Below, piece after piece: positions 13,216 to 18,790 of a stretch of 28,746 nucleotides of DNA (its first letter is position 1; each line of letters opens with the position of its first letter). The stretch spans positions 1 through 28,746 of IMG/VR virus record IMGVR_UViG_3300046817_000871; one strand, written 5' to 3'. The position numbers and the translations under genes were made by a program. The notes beneath the pieces are model-generated. The model searched no databases and was not told the DNA's origin. It saw only the letters and a program-made list of their open reading frames with translations. The stretch is from a virus.

Positions 13216-13799
13216 GCCGACGTCTCGTTGCACGTCAGGCCGACCGGGTGGCGCTCACCACAGGCGGGACACAGACGATCAGCCGTCAAGGGCGTACCAG
13301 CCACCGTCTGCCCGTAGATGTCGAACAGCAGGCGCCCGACCGGGACGGGCACGAATCGTGTCTCCCACGACGAGCCAGCGGCGGTGACTGAATGACTCGA
13401 CTTCGGCCCGTACCAGCGGGCGTACTCGTCGCGGTGCTCCTTGGCGACGGCTTTCAAGGACGGGAAGTCGATCAGCCATTCCCGTCGTGGCCAGAGGTTG
13501 AGGACGTAGTCGGTGATGTACCGATCGTTGACGGTCCAGCCGGCGATTCCTTCGCCGAGGCGTGACACGTACTCGAGGCGCACCTCGCCGTACCTGTTGT
13601 CCTTGACGTCGACCCCCACGTTCTTCCGGTTCGGCAACAGGGCGAACACATCGACGCCACTGCGGTCATCCTGCCCGCCCGGCTCGGTCCAACGGAACTT
13701 GCGAGCCTCGAGCTTGGCGGTCAGGATCCGCTCGACCCGCTCGCGGATACTCGGACTCGAGCTGGCAGCGGCGCGGCTCTCGAACGAGTGAGTGCTCAC
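13212..13799 (-). CDS. PD-(D/E)XK nuclease-like protein with C-terminal zinc ribbon
   Basis: 195 residues, GTG in a GTGA overlap. A candidate nuclease core reads DDRSGVDVFALLPNRKNVGVDVKDNRYGEV, with Asp50, Asp64 and Lys66 in a D-x13-D-x-K arrangement. It is preceded by a helical N-terminus (SIRERVERILTAKLEARKF). The C-terminus has CPACGERHPVGLTC (Cys177, Cys180, His184, Cys190), a small zinc site. It lies downstream of the methyltransferase gene. A role as a DNA nuclease in recombination or in degrading other DNA is inferred from the motif only. Confidence 0.55.
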   Translation of the reverse strand: MSTHSFESRAAASSSPSIRERVERILTAKLEARKFRWTEPGGQDDRSGVDVFALLPNRKNVGVDVKDNRYGEVRLEYVSRLGEGIAGWTVNDRYITDYVLNLWPRREWLIDFPSLKAVAKEHRDEYARWYGPKSSHSVTAAGSSWETRFVPVPVGRLLFDIYGQTVAGTPLTADRLCPACGERHPVGLTCNETSA

Positions 13800-14662
13800 G
13801 CCTGATTGCCGAACCGCGTCCAGCCTGGTCGTTCCGACCGGGCGAACACTTCGAGCCGCGAGGCGTCGGGGAACATCGACTCGATCAGGCTGTATGCCGC
13901 CTCGGGTTTGGCCGAGTGCTGGCCACGCCGCGCGTCGATGACGCTCGACTGCCGGATCTCCTGCTCGGGCGGTGACACGTCGCCACGCCGGCCGATGAGG
14001 ATCGTTTCGTGTTGCTGGCGGACCCAGTAACCCATACCGATGCGGTCCTTGACCCAGACGGCCTGGGTGACGTACTCGAATCCCCAGCCATCCATGACGA
14101 CCAAGGCTTCACGCAACTTCGGGCTGGTCGCCCACAGGAACAGCACTGCGTCGGCCGCCAGGACGTCCTGTATCGGCTTGCCGGCGTCGTCGCGATACGC
14201 GGCGATCTCGACCACGTCCATCGTCGGGTACTGATTCTCGATGGCCCTGTTGTCCGTCTCGGCGAAGTCGTACTGCCAAGGCGGATCAGCGAGGACGACG
14301 TCAAAGACGCCGGCCGGCAGAAGGGCAGGAATGGTCGGCGCGGCGATCCGGGGACTGAGGGTCAGCCCCTCGTTGACGATCTCATGCCACGAACCGAAGT
14401 TAGTAACGGCGTTACGAACTTGCTCGGGCGTCGGGTAGAGGTAGGCGAAGGCGGCCCGTTTTACGACCTCCTCCCGCGACTTGCCGATAGCCCCCGCGAT
14501 CTCATCGAGTCGCCCGGCCGGGAGTTGCTTGCGATCGCCACGCTCGGCCAACACGAGCAAGCCGAACTCCCAGCGGGCCATGATCCCGTTGCCCTCGGCC
14601 TCGTCCACCTTGCGGTCGAGCTCGATATAGCGACCGTCTGGCCCGAGGATCGAGACGTTCAC
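13796..14662 (-). CDS. MT-A70 family adenine-N6 DNA methyltransferase
   Basis: 288 residues, GTG in a GTGA overlap. The catalytic motif DPPW is at 126-129 in FDVVLADPPWQYDF. Other family marks follow: YPTMDVVEIAAY, DAVLFLWATSPKLREALVVMDGWGFEYVTQAVWVK, QQHETILIGRRG, and HSAKPEAAYSLIESMFPDASRLEVFARSERPGWTRFGNQ. Residues 1-105 are an added region with an HTH-like segment (RLDEIAGAIGKSREEVVKRAAFAYLYP), perhaps a ParB-like or DNA-binding domain. It probably methylates phage DNA at a short site, protecting it from host restriction or regulating it. No cognate restriction enzyme is obvious, though two nuclease-like genes follow. Confidence 0.9.
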   Translation of the reverse strand: MNVSILGPDGRYIELDRKVDEAEGNGIMARWEFGLLVLAERGDRKQLPAGRLDEIAGAIGKSREEVVKRAAFAYLYPTPEQVRNAVTNFGSWHEIVNEGLTLSPRIAAPTIPALLPAGVFDVVLADPPWQYDFAETDNRAIENQYPTMDVVEIAAYRDDAGKPIQDVLAADAVLFLWATSPKLREALVVMDGWGFEYVTQAVWVKDRIGMGYWVRQQHETILIGRRGDVSPPEQEIRQSSVIDARRGQHSAKPEAAYSLIESMFPDASRLEVFARSERPGWTRFGNQA

Positions 14663-15420
14663 GCCGTCAGCACCAGCCAGAAGAAGCCGCGCTCCTCGTC
14701 GGTGAGACTGGCCATCGTCTCCTTGTCCGGGTACGTCTCGTGGAACAGCCGCGACGCGGTGTCGACCGAGATCGGCGACTTGCCGAGCCGCTCCTTGAAC
14801 TCCCTCGCCGTCAGCGGTCCGCCCTTGCCGTCCTCGGGCCACGCCGGGACCGACTCGGCCTCGTCCACCGGCTCGGGCTCGACGACGCGCTGGCGCGTTG
14901 CCGCGGCCACCTCGGCGAGCGTCTGCCTGGGCGCCGTCGGCTCGACCGTCGGCACGTCGGTGTCCCACCGCTCGTCGGCTGCTGGCGCCGCCACGTCGAA
15001 TGCGCGCCGCAGCGCCATCGACTCGGCGACCTTGACGGCCATCTCGGGGCCGAACGCGGCGTTCTTGCCCTTGACCGGGTAGCGGCCCGAGTAGGTGAAC
15101 GCCCGGCTCATGTCCTTGCGGTAGACACTGCACGTCGCCCGCCAGTAGCCGTCGACCTCGATCGGCTCGCTCGTCTCGATGCCATCCAGCTGGCCCGAGC
15201 GGTGCGCGATGTGCAGCAACCCGTCGCGGGTGATGAACGGCCGGCCATCGATCAGGACCAGGTGCTTGAGCATCAGGTCGAGCTCGTACCGCTGGGCGAT
15301 GTTGAGCGCCAGCTCGCGCTGCTCGGGCGCCACGCGGTCGAGGCCGATCGCCTTGAGCAGTGCCAGCTCGCGCGGGTCCTTCCACGCCTCGGGGGTCCGG
15401 GTCGGTGCGTCGGTCGCCAT
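14659..15420 (-). CDS. RecT/Bet-like single-strand annealing protein
   Basis: 253 residues. AAGGAG sits in the last codons of the exonuclease gene, 8 bases before the ATG. Residues 35-145 show the features expected of this group: ALNIAQRYELDLMLKHLVLIDGRPFITRDGLLHIAHRSGQLDGIE, then GYWRATCSVYRKDM, then YPVKGKNAAFGPEMAVKVAESMALRRAF. A Pro/Glu-rich linker (150-195) leads to a small C-terminal helical part. Placed directly after a YqaJ-type exonuclease, it would coat and anneal the single strands made by that enzyme. The pair forms a Red-like recombination system, which could also drive replication. Confidence 0.8.
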   Translation of the reverse strand: MATDAPTRTPEAWKDPRELALLKAIGLDRVAPEQRELALNIAQRYELDLMLKHLVLIDGRPFITRDGLLHIAHRSGQLDGIETSEPIEVDGYWRATCSVYRKDMSRAFTYSGRYPVKGKNAAFGPEMAVKVAESMALRRAFDVAAPAADERWDTDVPTVEPTAPRQTLAEVAAATRQRVVEPEPVDEAESVPAWPEDGKGGPLTAREFKERLGKSPISVDTASRLFHETYPDKETMASLTDEERGFFWLVLTA

Positions 15421-15424
15421 GTCC

Positions 15425-16357
15425 TTACTCCTTCTCGAGCGTCACCCGGAAGGGTCGGAACCCTGGCGTGATGCTCGTGTGCAGCCCGACGAGCGCAGCG
15501 CGCTCCGTCTCGGGCATCTGTCGCAGCAGGCCGTCGGCGATCGACTTCCAGTCGGTCTTGCCCACGTCCCTGGTCTGCTTCCAGGTGATGGCGAAGCCCG
15601 GCCCGGTGAGCCGTGCGGCGTCGCCCATGCGTGCCTTGATGGCCGTCTCGATGCGCTCCTCGGCGGCCTCCATGTCCTTGCGCTGCGCTCGCAGTGCGAC
15701 CAGCGCGGTGACGGCCTCGGTGAGCTCGGCGTCGGCCGTCAGCTCCGAGCCGTCGTCCGATGGGTGGTCGCGCCGGATGCGCGCCGAGTCGCGGGCGAAG
15801 GGCCCCCCCTCGAGCAGCCGCCGGCGGAAGTCGACCGCCACCGCCACGAGGTCGTCGAACAGCGCCGGGTCGGCCGCCACCTCGAAGACCTCGAGCTCGT
15901 CGTCGGCGACCAGCGCCGCCACATCGGCCACCGGGTAGCCCGTGACGCCGAGCTGCCAGGCGACCTGTGCCTCGATGTCCTGCGGCAGGCCGTCGGCGAA
16001 GCGCGACCGGCTCGAGGTGCGCTTGGCCTCGACGAGGCGCCGCTCGCCGATGACCCGGAAGTCGGGCGACGCGCCGGCCCACGGGATGCCCGGGTGCGTG
16101 TGCAGCCGCAAGTCGCGCTTGACGCGCCGGCCGGTGCTCTCGCTGTACGCCTCGCCGATGAGGTCCTGGACGGCCAGCCCGATCCGCATCCGCAGCGTCT
16201 GCGGCTGCATGTCGCCGAACAGCTTGTCGTCGGCCAGGTCGGCCTCGCACTTGTACGGCGACAGGCCGAGCAGGACCGGGATGTCGCTGGCCGTCACGAG
16301 GTCCCGGCGTGCGGCCAGCCAGGCGTCAGTGCCCTGGACGTAGGCCGTGGCCGTCAC
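15425..16357 (-). CDS. YqaJ-like viral recombinase / exonuclease
   Basis: 310 residues, GTG in a GTGA overlap. Family motifs in order: GTDAWLAARRDLVTASDIPVLLG (9-31), IGLAVQDLIGEAYSESTGRRV (59-79), GASPDFRVIGERRLVEAKRT (95-114) with Asp99, Glu110 and Lys112 as the D...E-x-K site, and QDIEAQVAWQLGVTGYPVADVAALV (about 125-150). Such lambda-exonuclease-like enzymes resect double-stranded ends 5' to 3'. The C-terminal part holds a coiled-coil-like stretch (AQRKDMEAAEERIETAIKARMG) and a beta end, as in other members. It is coupled to the annealing protein downstream. Confidence 0.9.
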   Translation of the reverse strand: MTATAYVQGTDAWLAARRDLVTASDIPVLLGLSPYKCEADLADDKLFGDMQPQTLRMRIGLAVQDLIGEAYSESTGRRVKRDLRLHTHPGIPWAGASPDFRVIGERRLVEAKRTSSRSRFADGLPQDIEAQVAWQLGVTGYPVADVAALVADDELEVFEVAADPALFDDLVAVAVDFRRRLLEGGPFARDSARIRRDHPSDDGSELTADAELTEAVTALVALRAQRKDMEAAEERIETAIKARMGDAARLTGPGFAITWKQTRDVGKTDWKSIADGLLRQMPETERAALVGLHTSITPGFRPFRVTLEKE

Positions 16358-16554
16358 TTGCCGAACGCCTCTCGCAGCTCGGCCTCGGCCCAGTCGGCAT
16401 ACTGCTCGAGCGGCCCGCCGCCGATGGGGGGATCGGCGACGGGCGCTACGCCGCGAGGATCGAGCGGCGAGGGAAGCGGAGCAGCCTCCTCCGAGGCACG
16501 GTCCGGGGTCCCCGTTCCGTCCGGGTGCTCCGCTTCCCTCGACTCGCTCGTCAT
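16354..16554 (-). CDS. Small Pro-rich protein containing a structured DNA element
   Basis: 66 residues, ATG in an ATGA overlap; its TGA overlaps the GTG of the exonuclease gene. The first 48 residues are charged and then Pro/Asp-rich without hydrophobic core. Only the end, PLEQYADWAEAELREAFGK, looks like a folded helix. Codons 2-31 are occupied by the inverted-repeat element at 16461-16550, whose length is a multiple of three. The reading frame could thus have absorbed the element without damage, or the frame may be incidental to it. Function unknown. Confidence 0.5.
   Translation of the reverse strand: MTSESREAEHPDGTGTPDRASEEAAPLPSPLDPRGVAPVADPPIGGGPLEQYADWAEAELREAFGK
16461..16550. repeat. 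Large nested inverted repeat (15-bp perfect stem plus outer 6-bp stem)
   Basis: Arm GAGGGAAGCGGAGCA (16469-16483) is perfectly complementary to TGCTCCGCTTCCCTC (16526-16540). Outside it CGAGCG (16461-16466) pairs with CGCTCG (16545-16550). Inside the 42-base loop are two smaller hairpins, GCCTC-CTCC-GAGGC (16484-16497) and ACGG...CCGT (16498-16520) with an inner CGG/CCG. The whole can fold as a three-way junction in either strand. It lies in a small gene near the start of the early block. Confidence 0.85.
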
Positions 16555-16712
16555 CGGGCCACGACCAGCGGCGCGATCAGGTAGATGGCCAGCAGCAGCA
16601 CGATCGCCCACGCGATCACGGCCGCGTCGCGCATGGCGCTGTCCTCCTGGTAGCGGGGCGGATACGCCATGTACTTCGGGACGTGGCGCTGGACGCGGGG
16701 CTGCGGCTTCAT
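16551..16712 (-). CDS. Small membrane protein, 53 residues
   Basis: ATG overlaps the preceding TGA (ATGA), and its own TGA overlaps the next ATG. The first 28 residues are basic and polar (MKPQPRVQRHVPKYMAYPPR). Residues 30-50 form one membrane segment (AAVIAWAIVLLLAIYLIAPLV). An internal ATG at 16634 with AGGAGG eight bases upstream would give a 27-residue form containing only the membrane segment, so two products are possible. This dual start recalls holin/antiholin pairs, but the gene is not in the lysis cluster and no function is shown. Confidence 0.55.
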   Translation of the reverse strand: MKPQPRVQRHVPKYMAYPPRYQEDSAMRDAAVIAWAIVLLLAIYLIAPLVVAR

Positions 16713-16819
16713 CGGATCCGCCGCAGCGACCAGCGGGCCGAGATCGCGAGCAGGCCCGCGATGAGCATCGGCGTCAGTGCGCTGATCGCGTCCATGACGG
16801 TGGTGACGTGGGTGGTCAC
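16709..16819 (-). CDS. Tiny membrane protein, 36 residues
   Basis: GTG in a GTGA overlap with the previous stop, and an ATGA overlap with the next gene. The product has a short polar start (MTTHVTTVMDA), one membrane segment (ALTPMLIAGLLAISA) and a basic end (RWSLRRIR), so the C-terminus probably faces the cytoplasm. It pairs with the neighbouring 53-residue membrane protein. Function unknown. It is supported by coupling and composition only. Confidence 0.5.
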   Translation of the reverse strand: MTTHVTTVMDAISALTPMLIAGLLAISARWSLRRIR

Positions 16820-17028
16820 GCCACGGCCGCCTTCCACGCGGCCCACTCGTCGAGGGTCGGGATCAGCAGCCGGTCACCTGCACCGCCGCGACGGGCGAAC
16901 GCAGACATAACCGGCGAGCTGGTGGCAGACCTGTCAGCGAGACGTGACAGTCGGGTGACAGTCGCGTTTACACCTGTCTGACAGCGAGTCAGACATAACT
17001 CACCTTGGGGGTAGGGGAGACGTGTCAT
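16816..17028 (-). CDS. Hypothetical protein overlapping an operator-like region
   Basis: 70 residues if it starts at the ATG that overlaps the repressor stop (ATGA). A second start at 16908 (MSAFARRGG) would give 30 residues. The last 30 residues (GDRLLIPTLDEWAAWKAAVA) look protein-like. The first 40 are unconvincing, and the DNA coding them contains a cluster of TGACAG/CTGTCA words and a 10-bp direct repeat, so it may be regulatory sequence read through by chance. The shorter form is a real possibility, although no clear Shine-Dalgarno supports it. Confidence 0.45.
   Translation of the reverse strand: MTRLPYPQGELCLTRCQTGVNATVTRLSRLADRSATSSPVMSAFARRGGAGDRLLIPTLDEWAAWKAAVA
16902..16999. promoter_or_regulatory. 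Cluster of TGACAG / CTGTCA words and a direct repeat, possible operator region
   Basis: Plus-strand words: CTGTCAG at 16931-16937, TGACAG at 16945-16950 and 16956-16961 (both followed by TCG), and the palindrome CTGTCTGACAG at 16974-16984. CAGACATAAC occurs at 16902-16911 and again at 16990-16999. The words share the TGAC/GTCA half-sites of the two operators by the divergent promoters. No good promoter is seen here. Confidence 0.45.
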
Positions 17029-17228
17029 GCCACGCGCTCCTTTGCCGCCACGATGGCGTCATGCAAGGCGGCATGGTAGGCGCGGATCCGATCGGGGGTC
17101 AGGACGACGCGTCCGCTCTCGATGCTCCAGACCGTCATCCGCGACACGCCCATCCGTGCGGCAAGGTCGACCTGGGTGATGTCCGCGAGACGCCGTTCGG
17201 CTCGCAGTTCGCGTCCCGTCAGTGGCAT
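17025..17228 (-). CDS. Small XRE-type HTH repressor
   Basis: 67 residues starting MPLTGRELRAERRLADITQVDLAARMGVSRMTVWSIESGR; the helix-turn-helix is at about 16-40. The length is that of a minimal Cro/CI DNA-binding domain, with no dimerisation or cleavage domain. The start at 17228 is chosen over the upstream GTG because the promoter at 17236-17264 would begin transcription at or one base before this ATG, making a leaderless mRNA. It is the first gene of the long minus-strand unit and is divergent from another HTH gene. Its own promoter overlaps a 12-bp palindrome, so autoregulation or cross-regulation is likely. Confidence 0.8.
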   Translation of the reverse strand: MPLTGRELRAERRLADITQVDLAARMGVSRMTVWSIESGRVVLTPDRIRAYHAALHDAIVAAKERVA

Positions 17229-17235
17229 GTCGCAG

Positions 17236-17264
17236 ACTCTAGCGACCCCGGTGACGTATGTCAA
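17236..17264 (-). promoter_or_regulatory. Promoter for the leftward (minus) unit
   Basis: On the minus strand, TTGACA (17259-17264), a 17-base spacer and TAGAGT (17236-17241). Expected transcription start is at about 17228-17230, on the ATG of the small repressor, so the message would be leaderless. Confidence 0.75.
17252..17263. promoter_or_regulatory. Operator-like palindrome by the leftward promoter
   Basis: TGACGTATGTCA, an inverted repeat of TGAC with a 4-base centre, overlapping the minus-strand -35 box. It shares 9 of 12 bases with the site at 17316-17327; the centres are 64 bp apart, about six helical turns. Confidence 0.6.
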
Positions 17265-17314
17265 ACCGGTACGTGACGACGTGGCAATTGCTACCAGTCC
17301 ATGCGCGACGGCAC

Positions 17315-17342
17315 TTGACAGTTGTCACAACCTTCGTACACT
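17315..17342 (+). promoter_or_regulatory. Promoter for the rightward (plus) unit
   Basis: TTGACA (17315-17320), a 16-base spacer and TACACT (17337-17342). The expected start is at about 17349, two to four bases before the ATG at 17352, so this message would also be almost leaderless. Confidence 0.7.
17316..17327. promoter_or_regulatory. Operator-like palindrome over the rightward -35 box
   Basis: TGACAGTTGTCA, a perfect 5-bp inverted repeat with a 2-base centre, covering most of the plus-strand -35 box. A protein bound here would block the rightward promoter. Confidence 0.65.
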
Positions 17343-17351
17343 CTCAGGACT

Positions 17352-17732
17352 ATGTACCGGCCGCCATCACGGAGCCCACGAGGGGCGTGGGCCCGCCACA
17401 TACATGAGAAGCGTCGCGATCGCGGACTGTCGCAATCCGCGGCCTTCGAGTTGCTGTACGAGGGACTTGGCCTGTCACCCCGTAGCCGGTCGGCATACCT
17501 GGCGATCGACATGGGCGACCGGCAACCGAACGAGCGAGAGGCGGCCTATCTCGCGTCGGTCTTCGGCTGGCCGTCCACGGACGTCCCAGAGGCCGCTGGA
17601 GCCACGGAGAGCAACGAGGTGCTGGTTGCCGCGATCGACCGCCAGACCGCCATGCTCGAGCGGCTGCTGATGGCCCTGACAGGCCCTGCATCGAACGGCT
17701 CCGTGCCGACCAAGCGTTCCGGAATAGGATAG
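17352..17732 (+). CDS. HTH-type regulator, divergent from the main unit
   Basis: 126 residues from ATG 17352, chosen because the promoter start point lies just before it; no strong Shine-Dalgarno is present. Residues 10-75 (GAWARHIHEKRRDRGLSQSAAFELL ... SAYLAIDMGDRQPNEREAAYLASVFG) look like a Cro/CI-type domain: the GLSQSAAFELL helix, a connecting loop, and an end resembling E.G...P....Y.A. A helical C-terminus (NEVLVAAIDRQTAMLERLLMAL) may dimerise. It is one of only two plus-strand genes and is the candidate lysogeny or immunity regulator opposing the small repressor. There is no LexA-like cleavage domain. Confidence 0.75.
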   Translation: MYRPPSRSPRGAWARHIHEKRRDRGLSQSAAFELLYEGLGLSPRSRSAYLAIDMGDRQPNEREAAYLASVFGWPSTDVPEAAGATESNEVLVAAIDRQTAMLERLLMALTGPASNGSVPTKRSGIG

Positions 17733-17739
17733 GTTCGCC

Positions 17740-18069
17740 ATGTCTCAGATCCAGATCCCGCGCACCGTCACCCAGCGCCAGCTCAAGTGGGGCATCGGGG
17801 CCCTCGTCGTCGGGCTGCTCGTGTTCAACGTCATCCGCGGCACGCTCGCCGGCGGCGCATCCCCGGCCCCCATCACCGTCAACGGGCCGGGTTCGCAGGC
17901 CGTCTACCAGCAGATCGCCGCCGACACCGACTGCGCCTCGGTGCAGGCCCAGTTCGACCAGGCGTACAGCGACAACCAGACCGCCCCCGCAGGCTCGAAC
18001 GGCAAGGCCTGGACGCTCGGCTACATGGAGGCGGCACAGGCCCGCCTGGTCGCCCTCCACTGTCCGTAG
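17740..18069 (+). CDS. Membrane-anchored small protein next to the plus-strand regulator
   Basis: 109 residues. The ATG follows a weak AGGATAGG, 7 bases after the regulator's stop, so both are probably one transcript. The N-terminus is polar and basic (MSQIQIPRTVTQRQLK). Residues 17-36 are one membrane segment (WGIGALVVGLLVFNVIRGTL). The rest would be outside the cell and includes two Cys (in DTDCAS and LHCP) near the ends of the domain, possibly a disulphide. Its expression with a repressor-type gene and its surface location suggest superinfection exclusion, as an inference only. It is followed by the convergent terminator. Confidence 0.6.
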   Translation: MSQIQIPRTVTQRQLKWGIGALVVGLLVFNVIRGTLAGGASPAPITVNGPGSQAVYQQIAADTDCASVQAQFDQAYSDNQTAPAGSNGKAWTLGYMEAAQARLVALHCP

Positions 18070-18077
18070 ACACGAAG

Positions 18078-18115
18078 ACGCCCCCTCCCGCTGGCCCATC
18101 AGCAGGAGGGGGCGT
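18078..18115. terminator. Bidirectional hairpin terminator between convergent units
   Basis: ACGCCCCCTCC (18078-18088) pairs perfectly with GGAGGGGGCGT (18105-18115). A second short stem GCTG/CAGC extends the arm over a single mismatch, leaving a 6-base loop. It lies between the stop of the plus-strand unit (18069) and that of the minus-strand unit (18127). No U-run flanks it, as is common in high-GC genomes. Confidence 0.85.
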
Positions 18116-18126
18116 GTGAGGGCAGG

Positions 18127-18348
18127 CTAGCCGCCGGGTGGCGGACTGGTGAAGTGGATGATGAACCACATCGCGAGCGCGCCGAGCAGGAACGACAGTC
18201 CCATCAGCCCGGGCCGGTCCGCCAGCGACGAGACCGTCTGGGTGTCCGCGCTGATCGTCCGCCGGCCGGTGTAGACCGCCCAGCCCTCGACGATGAGGAG
18301 CGCGACCAGACCGACCACGACGACGATGAGCGCGAGCCAGCCCGCCAT
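18127..18348 (-). CDS. Two-pass small membrane protein (holin candidate)
   Basis: 73 residues; ATG shares one base with the preceding stop (TGATG). There are two membrane segments, residues 3-26 (GWLALIVVVVGLVALLIVEGWAVY) and 47-66 (LMGLSFLLGALAMWFIIHF), with a polar loop between. It is the last gene of the long minus-strand unit, next to another small membrane protein and near a peptidase-like gene. Holin or antiholin function is inferred from size, topology and place. No specific holin family is recognised. Confidence 0.6.
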   Translation of the reverse strand: MAGWLALIVVVVGLVALLIVEGWAVYTGRRTISADTQTVSSLADRPGLMGLSFLLGALAMWFIIHFTSPPPGG

Positions 18349-18608
18349 CAGGGCGCCGGCGGTGTCGGTGTCGCCAGCGCCTGCTCGGCACCCGAGGCCG
18401 CCGAGCTCTGCGCCGCCCGGGTCGCGGCCTTGGCCGATTCCTGGCCGAACACGAACGTGATCGCGCCGCCCATGAAGCCGACGATCGCGAGCCGGACGCT
18501 CTCGGCGTCAGCCTGGCCGATCGTCAGGAACAGGAACAGCCCGCCCCCGACGACCACGACCAGTGCGAGCGTGTAGGTGAAGACGAGCTTGAACAGGTCG
18601 GTCTGCAT
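18348..18608 (-). CDS. Small membrane protein, holin-like
   Basis: 86 residues, TGATG overlap at both ends. Hydrophobic segments are at about 6-30 (LFKLVFTYTLALVVVVGGGLFLFLT) and 40-56 (LAIVGFMGGAITFVFG). A hydrophilic Ala/Ser/Thr/Pro-rich tail follows (QESAKAATRAAQSSAASG). The two-segment plan with a polar C-terminus is typical of class II holins and of phage-encoded membrane proteins next to lysins. It forms a coupled set with the acidic protein before it and the 73-residue membrane protein after it. Confidence 0.6.
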   Translation of the reverse strand: MQTDLFKLVFTYTLALVVVVGGGLFLFLTIGQADAESVRLAIVGFMGGAITFVFGQESAKAATRAAQSSAASGAEQALATPTPPAP

Positions 18609-18781
18609 CAGGTGTCCTCGCCCGTGTGCGTGACCGCCCCGTCGTCGCTGTCGGCTCCGGGGATCTCGCCGTCTTCCACGTCATCGGGCAGCCCAGCCGC
18701 GTCGGGGACCGGCTCGGGCGGCGTCTTGGCCGCCTCGATCGCCTCCACCAGGATCTCGTCGGTATCGGTTTCCTCGGTCAT
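18608..18781 (-). CDS. Small acidic protein in the lysis cluster
   Basis: 57 residues starting MTEETDTDEILVEAIEAAK, with AGGAGG six bases upstream, just after the stop of the peptidase-like gene. About a third of residues are Asp or Glu and only two Lys/His are present, so it is strongly acidic and probably disordered. Its TGA shares a base with the holin-like ATG. Function unknown. The strong ribosome site and coupling argue that it is expressed. Confidence 0.65.
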   Translation of the reverse strand: MTEETDTDEILVEAIEAAKTPPEPVPDAAGLPDDVEDGEIPGADSDDGAVTHTGEDT

Positions 18782-18790
18782 CAGTGCCTC

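Noticed and set aside
16484-16497. Simple rho-independent terminator from the GCCTC-CTCC-GAGGC hairpin
   Set aside because: It is only 5 bp, has no U-run and is nested in the larger inverted repeat inside a coupled gene series.
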